Shown: positions 1 through 7,038 of the stretch, one piece after another
Position numbering within the stretch: the first letter of the stretch is position 1
Layout of the letters: every line of letters begins with the position of its first letter
Assembly: GCF_938015485.1 (NCBI RefSeq)
Contig: NZ_CALLVU010000086.1
Coordinates: 1 to 17,856, forward strand
Direction of reading: 5' to 3'
From: an uncultured Lachnoanaerobaculum sp.
GTDB taxonomy: Bacteria > Bacillota > Clostridia > Lachnospirales > Lachnospiraceae
DNA length: 17,856 bases
Program-made: the position numbers and the translations under genes
Notes under the pieces: model-generated
What the model was told of the DNA's origin: nothing
What the model saw: only the letters and a program-made list of their open reading frames with translations
The model's database searches: none

Positions 1-2
1 AG

Positions 3-260
3 CTTCGAGAGAAATCACATGCTAACATACAGAGTGAAAAAGGTATTCTGAAACGACAGACACGCTCTATTCAAACAGAAGGTCATTTTGGAGATATTAA
101 AGAGAATGAAGATTTCCGACGCTTTAATTATCGTTCTTCAGATAAGGTATATAAAGAATTTATGCTTTTTGCAATAGGAAGAAATATAAATAAATATCAT
201 CGTTTTCTCCATGCAAAACTAAAGAAATTTGAAGGGAAAATACAGGAGAAAACAGCATAA
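3..260 (+). CDS. IS1182-family transposase, C-terminal fragment (cut by the window edge)
   Basis: This is the last 85 residues of a DDE transposase, open at the left edge and ending in TAA. It would catalyse cutting and joining of the element's ends. The visible part holds the RSIQTEGHFGDIKE segment, where the glutamate encoded at 78-80 fits the third acidic residue of the DDE triad. It is followed by FRRFNYRSSDKVYKEF and a basic tail with GRNINKYHRFLH, all typical of the IS1182 C-terminus. No stop or frameshift occurs in the visible part. Whether the whole element is intact cannot be judged here. The family call is from recognition of the motif, not a search. Confidence 0.8.
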   Translation, partial: LREKSHANIQSEKGILKRQTRSIQTEGHFGDIKENEDFRRFNYRSSDKVYKEFMLFAIGRNINKYHRFLHAKLKKFEGKIQEKTA

Positions 261-326
261 GAAAAAATGCAAAAGCAAAATTTATGCCAAGGGGATTTTA
301 TGCCTAAAAATGGATAGCATTATAAA

Positions 327-390
327 AAATAAAATATCCTGACAAAGTCACAAAGCAAAAATACCTTGTATTTGTCAGGATATTTTATTT
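327..390. terminator. Long inverted repeat, probable bidirectional terminator after the transposase
   Basis: A perfect 20-bp inverted repeat (327-346 against 371-390) encloses a 24-nt loop. Its core pairs TATCCTGACAAA with TTTGTCAGGATA, and the outer stem is A/T only. In the minus direction the stem runs into a T-rich stretch, and in the plus direction it ends in ATTTTATTT. It sits between the convergent ends of the transposase gene and the small minus-strand gene at 467-718, so it could serve both. Confidence 0.6.
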
Positions 391-397
391 AGTTCTG

Positions 398-423
398 CGG
401 GAAGTAGAAATGCTTATTTCCCG
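398..423. repeat. Short inverted repeat near the presumed right end of the IS
   Basis: CGGGAA at 398-403 is matched by TTCCCG at 418-423 with a 14-nt spacer. It lies just outside the long hairpin. It may be a subterminal structure of the insertion sequence or an independent hairpin. The true terminal inverted repeat cannot be assigned because the left end of the element is not in the window. Confidence 0.3.
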
Positions 424-466
424 ACAGCTCCTCTTTTAAATTCCAATATATTTATAAATACATAAT

Positions 467-718
467 CTATGAAGTTTTTGAAACTTTGTAATAATCCACA
501 GCTATCAACAATGCATCAAGGATTGATAAAATACTTAGGATGATTTGTACCGATATATATGTTCTCATTCCCTCAAATTCACTAAAGCCTTCAGTATTTA
601 AGGAATAAATAAAATCGGAGATTTTACTTCCATTAAGTATACATATAATCAGTAATATCAGTATAACAACTTTTACAGACAGGATTAAATTAAGGTTAAA
701 ATTATCAATTTTATTCAT
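467..718 (-). CDS. Small hypothetical membrane protein (83 aa)
   Basis: I do not recognise this protein. It has a short polar start (MNKIDNFNLN), a hydrophobic helix at about residues 11-30, a polar middle containing NTEGFSEFEGMRTY, and a second hydrophobic helix at about 53-75, ending in a lysine-containing tail. This suggests a two-pass membrane protein. The reading frame is open up to 814, but the start at 718 is preferred: it follows a strong AAAGGGGGA ribosome binding site, and the likely promoter (774-802) lies downstream of the longer start. It stands alone between the IS end and the polyamine operon and is transcribed away from the latter. No function can be assigned. Confidence 0.6.
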   Translation of the reverse strand: MNKIDNFNLNLILSVKVVILILLIICILNGSKISDFIYSLNTEGFSEFEGMRTYISVQIILSILSILDALLIAVDYYKVSKTS

Positions 719-773
719 ATAATATAAATCCCCCTTTACAATAATATAAAATAATTTACGCCTTACCGAATTC

Positions 774-802
774 AATATATCATAGCAAGTATTAAAATAC
801 AA
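774..802 (-). promoter_or_regulatory. Sigma-A-type promoter for the small minus-strand gene
   Basis: Read on the minus strand, TTGTAT (797-802) is separated by 17 nt from TATATT (774-779). A TG one base before the -10 adds an extended -10 element. The expected transcript start near 767 gives a leader of about 50 nt carrying the GGGGGA ribosome binding site of the gene starting at 718. Confidence 0.55.
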
Positions 803-937
803 TTTAAAAAACATAAAGAGATTGATGAAAACTTATTTTTCAGTTTAATATAACTTTACAGATTTATTTATGCATAGTGCCTTAAAATTCATTTAGTATA
901 ATAGTAAAAGTTAAAAAGATAAATAAAAATAAAGTGC

Positions 938-965
938 TTGACAGTTGTTTGAGATAATGTATAAT
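938..965 (+). promoter_or_regulatory. Near-consensus sigma-A promoter of the polyamine operon
   Basis: A perfect TTGACA (938-943) is followed after 16 nt by a perfect TATAAT (960-965). The expected start of transcription near 972 leaves a leader of about 60 nt before the regulator gene. No terminator separates this promoter from potD, so the five genes are probably one transcript. Confidence 0.8.
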
Positions 966-980
966 ATTCTTTGTTTAATA

Positions 981-1009
981 ACACTAAACTTTTTGATTAG
1001 AAATAGTGT
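981..1009. promoter_or_regulatory. Inverted repeat in the leader, candidate operator
   Basis: ACACTA (981-986) and TAGTGT (1004-1009) form an inverted repeat with a 17-nt spacer, just downstream of the predicted transcript start and upstream of the XRE regulator gene. Autoregulation by that regulator is a natural guess, but a repeat this short may be chance. Confidence 0.25.
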
Positions 1010-1030
1010 GCAACACAAAGAAGGGTTTTT

Positions 1031-1564
1031 ATGGATATCGGTTCAAAACTGAAAAGACTCAGAGTGCTTGCAGGACTTACACAAGAAGAGCTTGCCGACA
1101 GGGCGGAATTGTCAAAGGGATTTATTTCACAGCTTGAGAATAATATCACATCCCCGTCCATAGCGACTCTTCTTGATATTTTGCAATGCCTCGGAGTACA
1201 GATAAAGGATTTTTTTGAGGAAGAGACCGAAACGCAGGTTGTTTTTACAGAAGAAGATTACTTTATCAAAGAGGATAAAGAACTAAACAATACAGTCAAA
1301 TGGATAATACCGAATGCACAAAAGAATATGATGGAACCTATACTGCAAATCATAGAGCCGGGAGGGCTTACATATCCTGACAATCCTCATGACGGTGAGG
1401 AGTTCGGATATATTCTTTCAGGCAGTGTGGAGATACATAGGGGAAGTGATGTGTACTCGGCGAAAAAAGGAGAGTCTTTTTATTTTACATCGGATAAAAA
1501 GCATTATATCAGCTCAAAGCGTGGTGCAAAGCTTATATGGGTAAGCACACCGCCTAATTTTTAG
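1031..1564 (+). CDS. XRE-cupin transcriptional regulator of the polyamine operon
   Basis: This 177-residue protein has an N-terminal helix-turn-helix of the XRE/Cro type (about residues 6-62, with LAGLTQEELADRAELS and FISQLENN). A C-terminal cupin barrel (about 105-175) contains the segments EPGGLTYPDN, GEEFGYILSGSVEIH and KKGESFYF. In this family the cupin senses a small ligand and alters DNA binding; PuuR and related polyamine regulators share the layout. It is the first gene after a strong promoter and ends 18 bp before potA, so control of polyamine uptake in response to a polyamine-related ligand is the likely job. A weak AAGAAGGG ribosome binding site precedes the ATG. The ligand and the sign of regulation cannot be read from the sequence. 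Confidence 0.85.
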   Translation: MDIGSKLKRLRVLAGLTQEELADRAELSKGFISQLENNITSPSIATLLDILQCLGVQIKDFFEEETETQVVFTEEDYFIKEDKELNNTVKWIIPNAQKNMMEPILQIIEPGGLTYPDNPHDGEEFGYILSGSVEIHRGSDVYSAKKGESFYFTSDKKHYISSKRGAKLIWVSTPPNF

Positions 1565-1582
1565 AATATTTTTGGAGGAAGT

Positions 1583-2659
1583 ATGGGTACATCCCTTATT
1601 GATTTGGAACATATCTCAAAGAGTTTTGACGGAGAGATTGTTTTAGATGATTTGAATTTATCAATTAAAGAAAACTCATTTGTAACTTTACTGGGGCCGT
1701 CGGGCTGCGGTAAAACCACCACCCTTAGGATAATAGGCGGATTTGAACAGGCGGACAGCGGCAGAGTAATATTTGACGGCAAAGATATATCGAATATTCC
1801 GCCCAATAAGAGAAACTTAAATACAGTATTTCAGAAGTACGCATTATTTCCTCATATGAGTATTGCAGAAAATATAGCATTCGGACTGAAGATAAAGAAT
1901 AAGTCGAAATCATATATTGATGACAAGATAAAGTATGCTTTGAAACTTGTAAACCTTGCAGGCTTTGAGAAAAGAAGTATAAATTCACTCTCAGGGGGAC
2001 AGCAACAAAGAATAGCTATAGCAAGAGCCATAGTAAATGAACCGAAGGTACTTTTACTGGATGAGCCGCTGGGGGCCTTGGATCTTAAGCTGCGTCAGGA
2101 TATGCAGTATGAGCTTATTAGACTGAAAAATGAGCTTGGCATTACATTTATCTATGTCACACATGATCAGGAAGAAGCACTTACAATGTCAGATACCATC
2201 GTGGTTATGAATCAGGGTTATATTCAGCAGATGGGTACACCTGAGCAGATATATAACGAGCCTGAAAATGCGTTTGTAGCGGATTTTATAGGTGAGTCAA
2301 ATATAATCGGAGGAACCATGGTACAGGATAAGCTTGTAGAGATCTTCGGTGCAAAGTTTGCCTGTGTGGATGAGGGCTTCGGTACCAATAAGCCTGTGGA
2401 TGTGGTAATAAGACCTGAGGATATCGACCTTGTAGAGCCGGAGAAAGGCACTTTGGTAGGCAGAGTTACTCATTTGATATTCAAAGGAGTGCATTATGAG
2501 ATGGAAGTTACCACGCCGAACGGCTATGAGTGGCTGGTACATTCTACAGATATGTTCCCTGTAGGCAAGGAAGTCGGCATCAGTGTAGACCCTTTTGATA
2601 TACAGATAATGAACAAGCCTGAGTCTGAGGATGAGGAGGCTGTGGGAGTAAATGAATAA
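1583..2659 (+). CDS. potA: Spermidine/putrescine ABC transporter ATP-binding protein PotA
   Basis: This 358-residue ATPase powers polyamine import with PotB, PotC and PotD. The nucleotide-binding domain has Walker A GPSGCGKTT at residues 38-46, the signature LSGGQQQR starting at 136, Walker B VLLLDEP with D160 and E161, and the switch histidine H194 in THDQEEA. The last ~115 residues form the TOBE-type regulatory domain usual for PotA/MalK-like subunits and contain VVIRPEDIDL. The length is normal for PotA. The start follows an excellent GGAGGAAGT site. The 3' end overlaps potB by 8 bp, which suggests translational coupling. The specific substrate within the polyamines is inferred from the operon, not from the ATPase. 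Confidence 0.93.
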   Translation: MGTSLIDLEHISKSFDGEIVLDDLNLSIKENSFVTLLGPSGCGKTTTLRIIGGFEQADSGRVIFDGKDISNIPPNKRNLNTVFQKYALFPHMSIAENIAFGLKIKNKSKSYIDDKIKYALKLVNLAGFEKRSINSLSGGQQQRIAIARAIVNEPKVLLLDEPLGALDLKLRQDMQYELIRLKNELGITFIYVTHDQEEALTMSDTIVVMNQGYIQQMGTPEQIYNEPENAFVADFIGESNIIGGTMVQDKLVEIFGAKFACVDEGFGTNKPVDVVIRPEDIDLVEPEKGTLVGRVTHLIFKGVHYEMEVTTPNGYEWLVHSTDMFPVGKEVGISVDPFDIQIMNKPESEDEEAVGVNE

Positions 2660-3473
2660 AAACTTCAGAAAAGTGTTGGCATTCCCGTATATTCTGTGGA
2701 TGGTCGGTTTTACAATAATACCTCTCTCACTTATCTTTATATACGGACTGACCGATAAAAGCGGAAGCTTTACACTGTCAAATGTGCTCTCTATATTTGC
2801 AAAAGACCACTTTAAGGCACTTTTACTTTCAATAGCACTTTCGGTTATCAGCACTGTGATATGTCTTGTAATGGCATTTCCTTTGGCACTTACACTAAAG
2901 GGTAAGAAGCTGAATAAGGGAAGCCTGATAGTATTTATATTTATTTTGCCTATGTGGATGAACTTTTTGCTTAGGACTTTGGCATGGCTTTCACTCCTTG
3001 AGAAGAACGGAATTATAAATACAATTTTACATTTTCTGCATTTGCCGGGACTTAATATCATCAATACACCTTCTGCCATTGTGCTTGGTATGGTGTATAA
3101 TTATCTGCCTTTTATGGTACTGCCGATATACAATGTACTTGAAAAGATTGACGACAATACCATAAATGCCGCCAGAGACCTCGGTGCCAATACAATGCAG
3201 ACAATTACAAAGGTTATAATACCTCTTAGTATTCCGGGCATTGTCAGCGGTATCACAATGGTATTTGTACCTGCACTTACCACATTTGTTATCAGCAATA
3301 TCCTTGGAGGAAGCAAGGTGCTTTTGGTAGGAAATGTAATAGAGCAGGAGTTTACAAAGGGCAGCAACTGGAATCTGGGTTCCGGACTTTCACTGGTTAT
3401 GATGATTTTTATACTTATCAGTATGGCGTTTATTGCCAAGTATGATAAAGACGGGGAGGGCATGAGCGTTTGA
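2652..3473 (+). CDS. potB: Spermidine/putrescine ABC transporter permease PotB
   Basis: This 273-residue inner-membrane permease has about six hydrophobic helices (first at about 8-33, last at about 245-265). Its cytoplasmic EAA loop at about 171-195 carries NAARDLGAN with the conserved glycine G178, followed by PLSIPGI. This loop contacts the PotA ATPase. The start ATG lies inside the end of potA (AATGAATAA), and the TGA stop is shared with the TTG start of potC. PotB and PotC form the translocation pore. The length and helix count fit the family, and nothing is missing. Confidence 0.92.
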   Translation: MNKNFRKVLAFPYILWMVGFTIIPLSLIFIYGLTDKSGSFTLSNVLSIFAKDHFKALLLSIALSVISTVICLVMAFPLALTLKGKKLNKGSLIVFIFILPMWMNFLLRTLAWLSLLEKNGIINTILHFLHLPGLNIINTPSAIVLGMVYNYLPFMVLPIYNVLEKIDDNTINAARDLGANTMQTITKVIIPLSIPGIVSGITMVFVPALTTFVISNILGGSKVLLVGNVIEQEFTKGSNWNLGSGLSLVMMIFILISMAFIAKYDKDGEGMSV

Positions 3474-4258
3474 TTTTTTCAAAGATTAGAAGAGTACTTG
3501 GTGATATTTACCTTGTATTCGTATTGATATTTTTGTATGCCCCGATAGCTACTTTGGTGATTTTAAGCTTCAACACTTCAAAGTCAAGGAACAGGTGGGG
3601 CGGATTTACACTTGATTGGTACTCTGAACTTTTTAAGAGTGCCACAATAATGTCTGCTTTCAGAAATACACTTGTAATAGCATTTTTATCGGCACTTATT
3701 GCGACAATTATAGGTACTGTAGCCGCTATCGGCATCAACAATATGAGAAAGGTACCTAAAACAGTGGTAATGGCGGTCAACAATATTCCTATGCTGAATG
3801 CCGATATTGTAACAGGTATTTCTTTGATGCTCGGATTTATCGCATTCGGCATCAGTCTCGGCTTTAAGACGATTCTTATAAGCCATATAACTTTTAATAT
3901 TCCGTATGTGTTGCTTTCTGTAATACCGAAACTTAAGCAGACGGAGAGAGTTACATATGAGGCGGCTCTTGACCTTGGAGCTACGCAGCTTATGGCATTC
4001 TTCAGAGTGGTGTTCCCGGATATATTCCCCGGAGTAATATCGGGATTTTTACTTGCTTTTACAATGTCACTTGATGATTTTATAATAACACATTTTACAA
4101 AGGGTGCAGGTATAAATACTATATCCACTCTGGTATATTCAGAGGTAAGAAGGGGCATAAAGCCGAGCCTTTATGCACTGTCCACCATTATATTCGGTAC
4201 TGTTTTGATTTTACTTATAGTATCAAATATTGCACAGAATAAAATAAAGAAAAAATAA
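3470..4258 (+). CDS. potC: Spermidine/putrescine ABC transporter permease PotC
   Basis: This is the second permease of the polyamine importer, 262 residues with about six membrane helices. The EAA loop at about 163-190 carries YEAALDLGATQL (conserved G170) followed by FPGVISG. The best start is a TTG at 3470 overlapping the potB stop as TTGA. It follows GGGGAGGG with 9 nt spacing, and the protein then begins MIFSKIRRVLGDIY, which matches the usual N-terminus. The ATG at 3463 is in the potB frame and leads straight to its stop, so it is not a start for this gene. Use of TTG may lower PotC translation relative to PotB, but the overlap suggests coupling. Confidence 0.92.
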   Translation: MIFSKIRRVLGDIYLVFVLIFLYAPIATLVILSFNTSKSRNRWGGFTLDWYSELFKSATIMSAFRNTLVIAFLSALIATIIGTVAAIGINNMRKVPKTVVMAVNNIPMLNADIVTGISLMLGFIAFGISLGFKTILISHITFNIPYVLLSVIPKLKQTERVTYEAALDLGATQLMAFFRVVFPDIFPGVISGFLLAFTMSLDDFIITHFTKGAGINTISTLVYSEVRRGIKPSLYALSTIIFGTVLILLIVSNIAQNKIKKK

Positions 4259-4281
4259 ATAGAAGATAAGAGGAAATAAGC

Positions 4282-5373
4282 GTGAAAAAGAAATTTGTAA
4301 GTACAATGACAGTGATGAGCCTGCTGTCTGTGGCTGTATTGTCAGGATGCGGCAAAAGTGATGCAGGTGCCAAGGCAGGCAGTGCAGGAGAGTTATATGT
4401 ATATAACTGGGGCGAATACATTGATGAAAGCGTCATAAAGGAGTTTGAAAAAGAAACCGGTATCAAGGTTGTCTATGATATGTTTGAGACAAATGAGGAG
4501 ATGTATCCTGTAGTTGAAGCCGGCGGAGTGGTATATGATGTGGTATGTCCTTCAGACTATATGATCGAAAAGATGATAAAGAATGATATGCTTGCAGAGA
4601 TTGACTTTAACAATGTTCCGAATGTAAAGAATATCGACCCTAAATATATGGAGATGTCAAAGGCTTTCGACCCTGAGAATAAGTACTCCGTACCGTATAC
4701 ATGGGGAACTGTCGGTATACTTTATAACACTTCCATGGTAAAGGAAGATATAACAAGCTGGGGAGACCTTTGGAATCCCAAGTATCAGGGGAATATCCTT
4801 ATGCAGGACTCTGTAAGAGACGCTTTTATGGTGGGTGAGAAGTTGCTCGGATATTCTATGAACACTACCGACAAGTCGGAGCTTGAAAAGGTAAAGGATA
4901 AACTTATAGAGCAAAAGCCGCTTGTTCAGGCTTATGTTGTGGACCAGGTTAGAGATAAGATGATTGGCGGTGAGGCTGCCATAGGAGTTATTTACTCAGG
5001 AGAGATGCTCTATGTTCAAAATGAGGTTGCAAAGGCAGGCGGAGATTTTGAACTTAAGTATGTGATACCTAAAGAGGGTACCAATGTATGGATTGATTCA
5101 TGGGTAATTCCGAAGAACGCAAAAAATAAGGAAAATGCGGAGAAGTGGATAGACTTCTTAAACAGACCTGAGATTGCAAAGAAGAACTTTGAATATATCA
5201 CATATCCTACACCTAACAAGGCTGCATATGATTTACTTGATAAGGATTTGCAGGACAATACGGCGCTCTTCCCTACAGATGATATGCTTAAAAACAGTGA
5301 AGTTTATAAGTATATAGGGGACGAAGGCGACAATCTTTATAATGAGCTTTGGAAAGAAGTGAAGGGTAACTAA
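4282..5373 (+). CDS. potD: Spermidine/putrescine-binding lipoprotein PotD
   Basis: This 363-residue extracytoplasmic solute-binding protein delivers polyamine to PotBC. The N-terminus is a lipoprotein signal: basic MKKK, a hydrophobic core, and the lipobox LSGC, so the mature lipoprotein begins at C23. The mature part opens with the PotD-like YVYNWGEYIDESV and continues with NEEMYPVVEAGG, VPYTWGTVG and WIDSWVIPKNAKN. The start is GTG at 4282 after an AGAGGAA site; the signal sequence begins exactly there. It is the last gene of the operon, 23 bp after potC and directly followed by a terminator. Whether spermidine or putrescine is preferred cannot be said from the residues alone. Confidence 0.92.
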   Translation: MKKKFVSTMTVMSLLSVAVLSGCGKSDAGAKAGSAGELYVYNWGEYIDESVIKEFEKETGIKVVYDMFETNEEMYPVVEAGGVVYDVVCPSDYMIEKMIKNDMLAEIDFNNVPNVKNIDPKYMEMSKAFDPENKYSVPYTWGTVGILYNTSMVKEDITSWGDLWNPKYQGNILMQDSVRDAFMVGEKLLGYSMNTTDKSELEKVKDKLIEQKPLVQAYVVDQVRDKMIGGEAAIGVIYSGEMLYVQNEVAKAGGDFELKYVIPKEGTNVWIDSWVIPKNAKNKENAEKWIDFLNRPEIAKKNFEYITYPTPNKAAYDLLDKDLQDNTALFPTDDMLKNSEVYKYIGDEGDNLYNELWKEVKGN

Positions 5374-5375
5374 AG

Positions 5376-5412
5376 ACATCCCACAGGCTTTTTTGTCTGT
5401 GGGATGTTTTTT
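5376..5412 (+). terminator. Rho-independent terminator of the pot operon
   Basis: A perfect 11-bp stem (ACATCCCACAG at 5376-5386 with CTGTGGGATGT at 5397-5407) has a 10-nt loop and is followed by a run of six T. It begins three bases after the potD stop. The T run overlaps the stop codon of the convergent gene at 5411. In the minus direction there is no T tract after the stem, so it should act mainly on potD transcripts. Confidence 0.9.
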
Positions 5413-6508
5413 ATATGTGTAAAAAATTTTTTATATTTATTGCACCTGTTTTGTTGAGGTAATCAAAGAGTGTAAACATAAGCAGTGCTATTGTATAGAA
5501 TAAGATAACAAGCATATGGAATCTGTAGCTTATTGAAAGATATCCTATATATTCTCGTATAAGTGCATTGAGTGTGAAATACCACTTGGTCTTTGAGCCG
5601 TAGCCTATACAAGGTATATTCAGATTTTTAGCAAATACCAAGGCACGGAATACATGGTAGGAAGTGGTAACAAGAGCAATCTTAGGATTTTCCTTGTCCA
5701 TAAGCTTTGAAGAAAAGAGAAGGTTTTCATATGTGTTTTTTGACTTATCCTCTATAACAATCTTTTCCTCAGACACTCCGTTTTGCTTAGCATAATCCGC
5801 CATGGCAACTCCTTCGGGAATATCTTCGCCCGGTCCCATTCCGCCTGACAATATAAGCTTGGCATTCGGATTATACTTTAAAAGTTCTATACCCTTATCT
5901 ATTCTGCTTGCAAGCAAAGGAGTTACCCGCTTTCCTTTGATACCTGCTCCGAGTACTATTATATAGTCTAGATTTTTGTCTTTACCAATATGAATCAGAT
6001 TTAAAATAGCTGAAACACAGTACATTGCCATCAAAAACAGCAGGTATATAAATATAAAGCTGAATATCTTATATATGATATCGGCAAAGAGCAGGAGCGG
6101 CTTTTCATAAATATTAGATGAAGAGAGCGGCATAATCAAAGGCCATACAAATATATAGATAACAAGAGCGATTGAAAATGCCAGAGACAGCACATTTTTT
6201 AATCTTAGTCCCTCTTTTTTAAGTATAAGTATTCCCTGTATAAAGTAGGTGATGATAAGCACAAACGGAAACAGGGCAATTGCTACAATGAATATTATTC
6301 CGCTGATTATTACCAAAGTATATAAAAGATTACTTTTTTGCAAAAGTTCGGAGTAATAAAAAAGTGTAAACAGTCCGGTAGCACCTATAGTAATCAAGTA
6401 GATTAAAAACAGTACGCCGGTCACCATTCCGCGGGGTTCCTTTTTCATATGAGTAATAAATACGATACTCATAAGTATAAAAGGGATAAAAGCTATAAGT
6501 TGAGTCAT
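5411..6508 (-). CDS. YdcF/SanA-like DUF218 membrane protein
   Basis: This 365-residue protein begins with about five or six hydrophobic helices (to about residue 168), then a DUF218 domain (about 181-315), then one more helix near the C-terminus. Characteristic DUF218 features are DYIIVLGAGIKGKRVTPLL, ILSGGMGPGED, a threonine-asparagine pair in KSKNTYENL, and ALVTTSYHVFRAL. The family is linked to cell-envelope functions such as polysaccharide or peptidoglycan precursor metabolism, but its reaction is not established. The frame is open to a TTG at 6529. The ATG at 6508 is preferred because TTGGAGA lies five bases upstream. It is a single gene convergent with potD and has its own promoter at 6546-6574. 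Confidence 0.85.
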   Translation of the reverse strand: MTQLIAFIPFILMSIVFITHMKKEPRGMVTGVLFLIYLITIGATGLFTLFYYSELLQKSNLLYTLVIISGIIFIVAIALFPFVLIITYFIQGILILKKEGLRLKNVLSLAFSIALVIYIFVWPLIMPLSSSNIYEKPLLLFADIIYKIFSFIFIYLLFLMAMYCVSAILNLIHIGKDKNLDYIIVLGAGIKGKRVTPLLASRIDKGIELLKYNPNAKLILSGGMGPGEDIPEGVAMADYAKQNGVSEEKIVIEDKSKNTYENLLFSSKLMDKENPKIALVTTSYHVFRALVFAKNLNIPCIGYGSKTKWYFTLNALIREYIGYLSISYRFHMLVILFYTIALLMFTLFDYLNKTGAINIKNFLHI

Positions 6509-6545
6509 AAAATCTCCAATCTGTTCCAATATGGAATGTCTGATT

Positions 6546-6574
6546 ATTATAGTCTATTTTTAAATTATTTTAAA
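6546..6574 (-). promoter_or_regulatory. Promoter of the DUF218 gene with overlapping palindrome
   Basis: On the minus strand a perfect TATAAT (6546-6551) is preceded after 17 nt by TTTAAA (6569-6574). Transcription would start near 6539, about 30 nt before the ATG. A small palindrome, AAAGTA-aga-TACTTT (6572-6586), overlaps the -35 region and could be an operator, though it may be chance in AT-rich DNA. Confidence 0.5.
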
Positions 6575-6621
6575 GTAAGATACTTTTAATATATGAAAGC
6601 CGGGTTTTTCTTTTCGGTTTG

Positions 6622-6630
6622 TGCTACAAT
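6622..6630 (+). promoter_or_regulatory. Extended -10 promoter for the 71-aa membrane protein gene
   Basis: TGCTACAAT (TG at 6622-6623, TACAAT at 6625-6630) is a good extended -10. The expected -35 position holds only a weak match. The start of transcription near 6637 lies about 40 bases before the ATG at 6677. Confidence 0.45.
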
Positions 6631-6676
6631 GTAGTTGGTAACTTGTATGTTGTTTGTCAGGAATAAAGGAGGAAGT

Positions 6677-6892
6677 ATGGAGTTTATAAAAAGACATAAA
6701 GTATTTCTTGTAAAAACACTTATCTATATCATTGCTTTTGTTGTAATTGTTATTCCTATGAATGTGTGGATTTATAAGAAATTAGACTTGTATAGATTAG
6801 GCAAAAGTGCAGTTTATGTTTTTGGAATATGGTTCGGTGTATATGCAATAATTGCCGCTATAAAATACTATGTAAATAAGGATAATAAATGA
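6677..6892 (+). CDS. Small hypothetical membrane protein (71 aa)
   Basis: I do not recognise the family. The protein has a basic N-terminus (MEFIKRHKVFLVK), a hydrophobic helix at about residues 12-32, a short polar stretch with YKKLDLYRLGK, a second helix at about 43-62, and a lysine/asparagine tail. This is a two-pass membrane protein layout. The start at 6677 follows an ideal AAAGGAGGAAGT site; the open frame reaches further back but has no such site. It is a monocistronic unit with its own extended -10 promoter and a strong terminator immediately after the stop, which supports it being a real gene. Confidence 0.65.
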   Translation: MEFIKRHKVFLVKTLIYIIAFVVIVIPMNVWIYKKLDLYRLGKSAVYVFGIWFGVYAIIAAIKYYVNKDNK

Positions 6893-6898
6893 TTTTTG

Positions 6899-6944
6899 GG
6901 GGTGTGAAAAAACTCAATCGAGTTTTTTCACACCCCTGTTTTTT
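6899..6944 (+). terminator. Strong terminator after the 71-aa gene
   Basis: A perfect 17-bp stem (6899-6915 with 6920-6936) carries a 4-nt loop, AATC. The outer part is GGGGTGTG and the inner part A6CTC. It is followed by TG and six T. It starts seven bases after the TGA of the small membrane gene. The T tract overlaps the end of the ZIP remnant on the other strand. Confidence 0.88.
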
Positions 6945-7038
6945 AGCTCAGAGCCACATCAAGAGCCATCATCACTGTAAATCCGAAGGCGAATAAGATA
7001 ACTCAGACATTAGAATGTTCTCCCTCACTCATCTCAGG
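6943..7038 (-). pseudogene. Remnant of a ZIP-family metal transporter C-terminus
   Basis: Read on the minus strand from 7038, the frame gives PEMSEGEHSNV, an in-frame TGA (7003-7005), then VILFAFGFTVMMALDVALS and a final TAA (6943-6945). The GFxxMMxLDVAL ending preceded by GEHSN is typical of the last helix of ZIP (ZupT-like) zinc/iron transporters. The stop sits where family members usually have glycine, so a single GGA-to-TGA change would explain it. Only about 31 codons are recognisable; upstream the sequence is the 3' end of the acetyltransferase gene, whose stop codon lies inside the remnant. The gene therefore lost almost all of its length. The family call rests on recognition by eye. 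Confidence 0.6.

Larger units (their letters stand above)
719..1030. other. Divergent intergenic region between small membrane gene and polyamine operon
   Basis: This 312-bp AT-rich stretch holds no gene that I can support. It contains the minus-strand promoter at 774-802, the plus-strand promoter at 938-965, an isolated TATAAT at 897-902 without a good -35, and the ACACTA/TAGTGT repeat at 981-1009. The part from about 805 to 895 shows nothing recognisable. Confidence 0.6.

Noticed and set aside
719..814. Longer start (814) for the small minus-strand membrane gene
   Set aside because: The likely promoter lies at 774-802, so the longer start would be upstream of transcription; the GGGGGA site supports 718.
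2297..3079. A 260-codon minus-strand open frame opposite potA/potB
   Set aside because: It lies wholly opposite two clearly recognised transporter genes, has no ribosome binding site and its translation shows no family features; it is a shadow of plus-strand codon use.
3508..4158. A 216-codon minus-strand open frame opposite potC
   Set aside because: Its hydrophobic translation mirrors the helices of potC on the other strand; no start signal and no recognisable motif.
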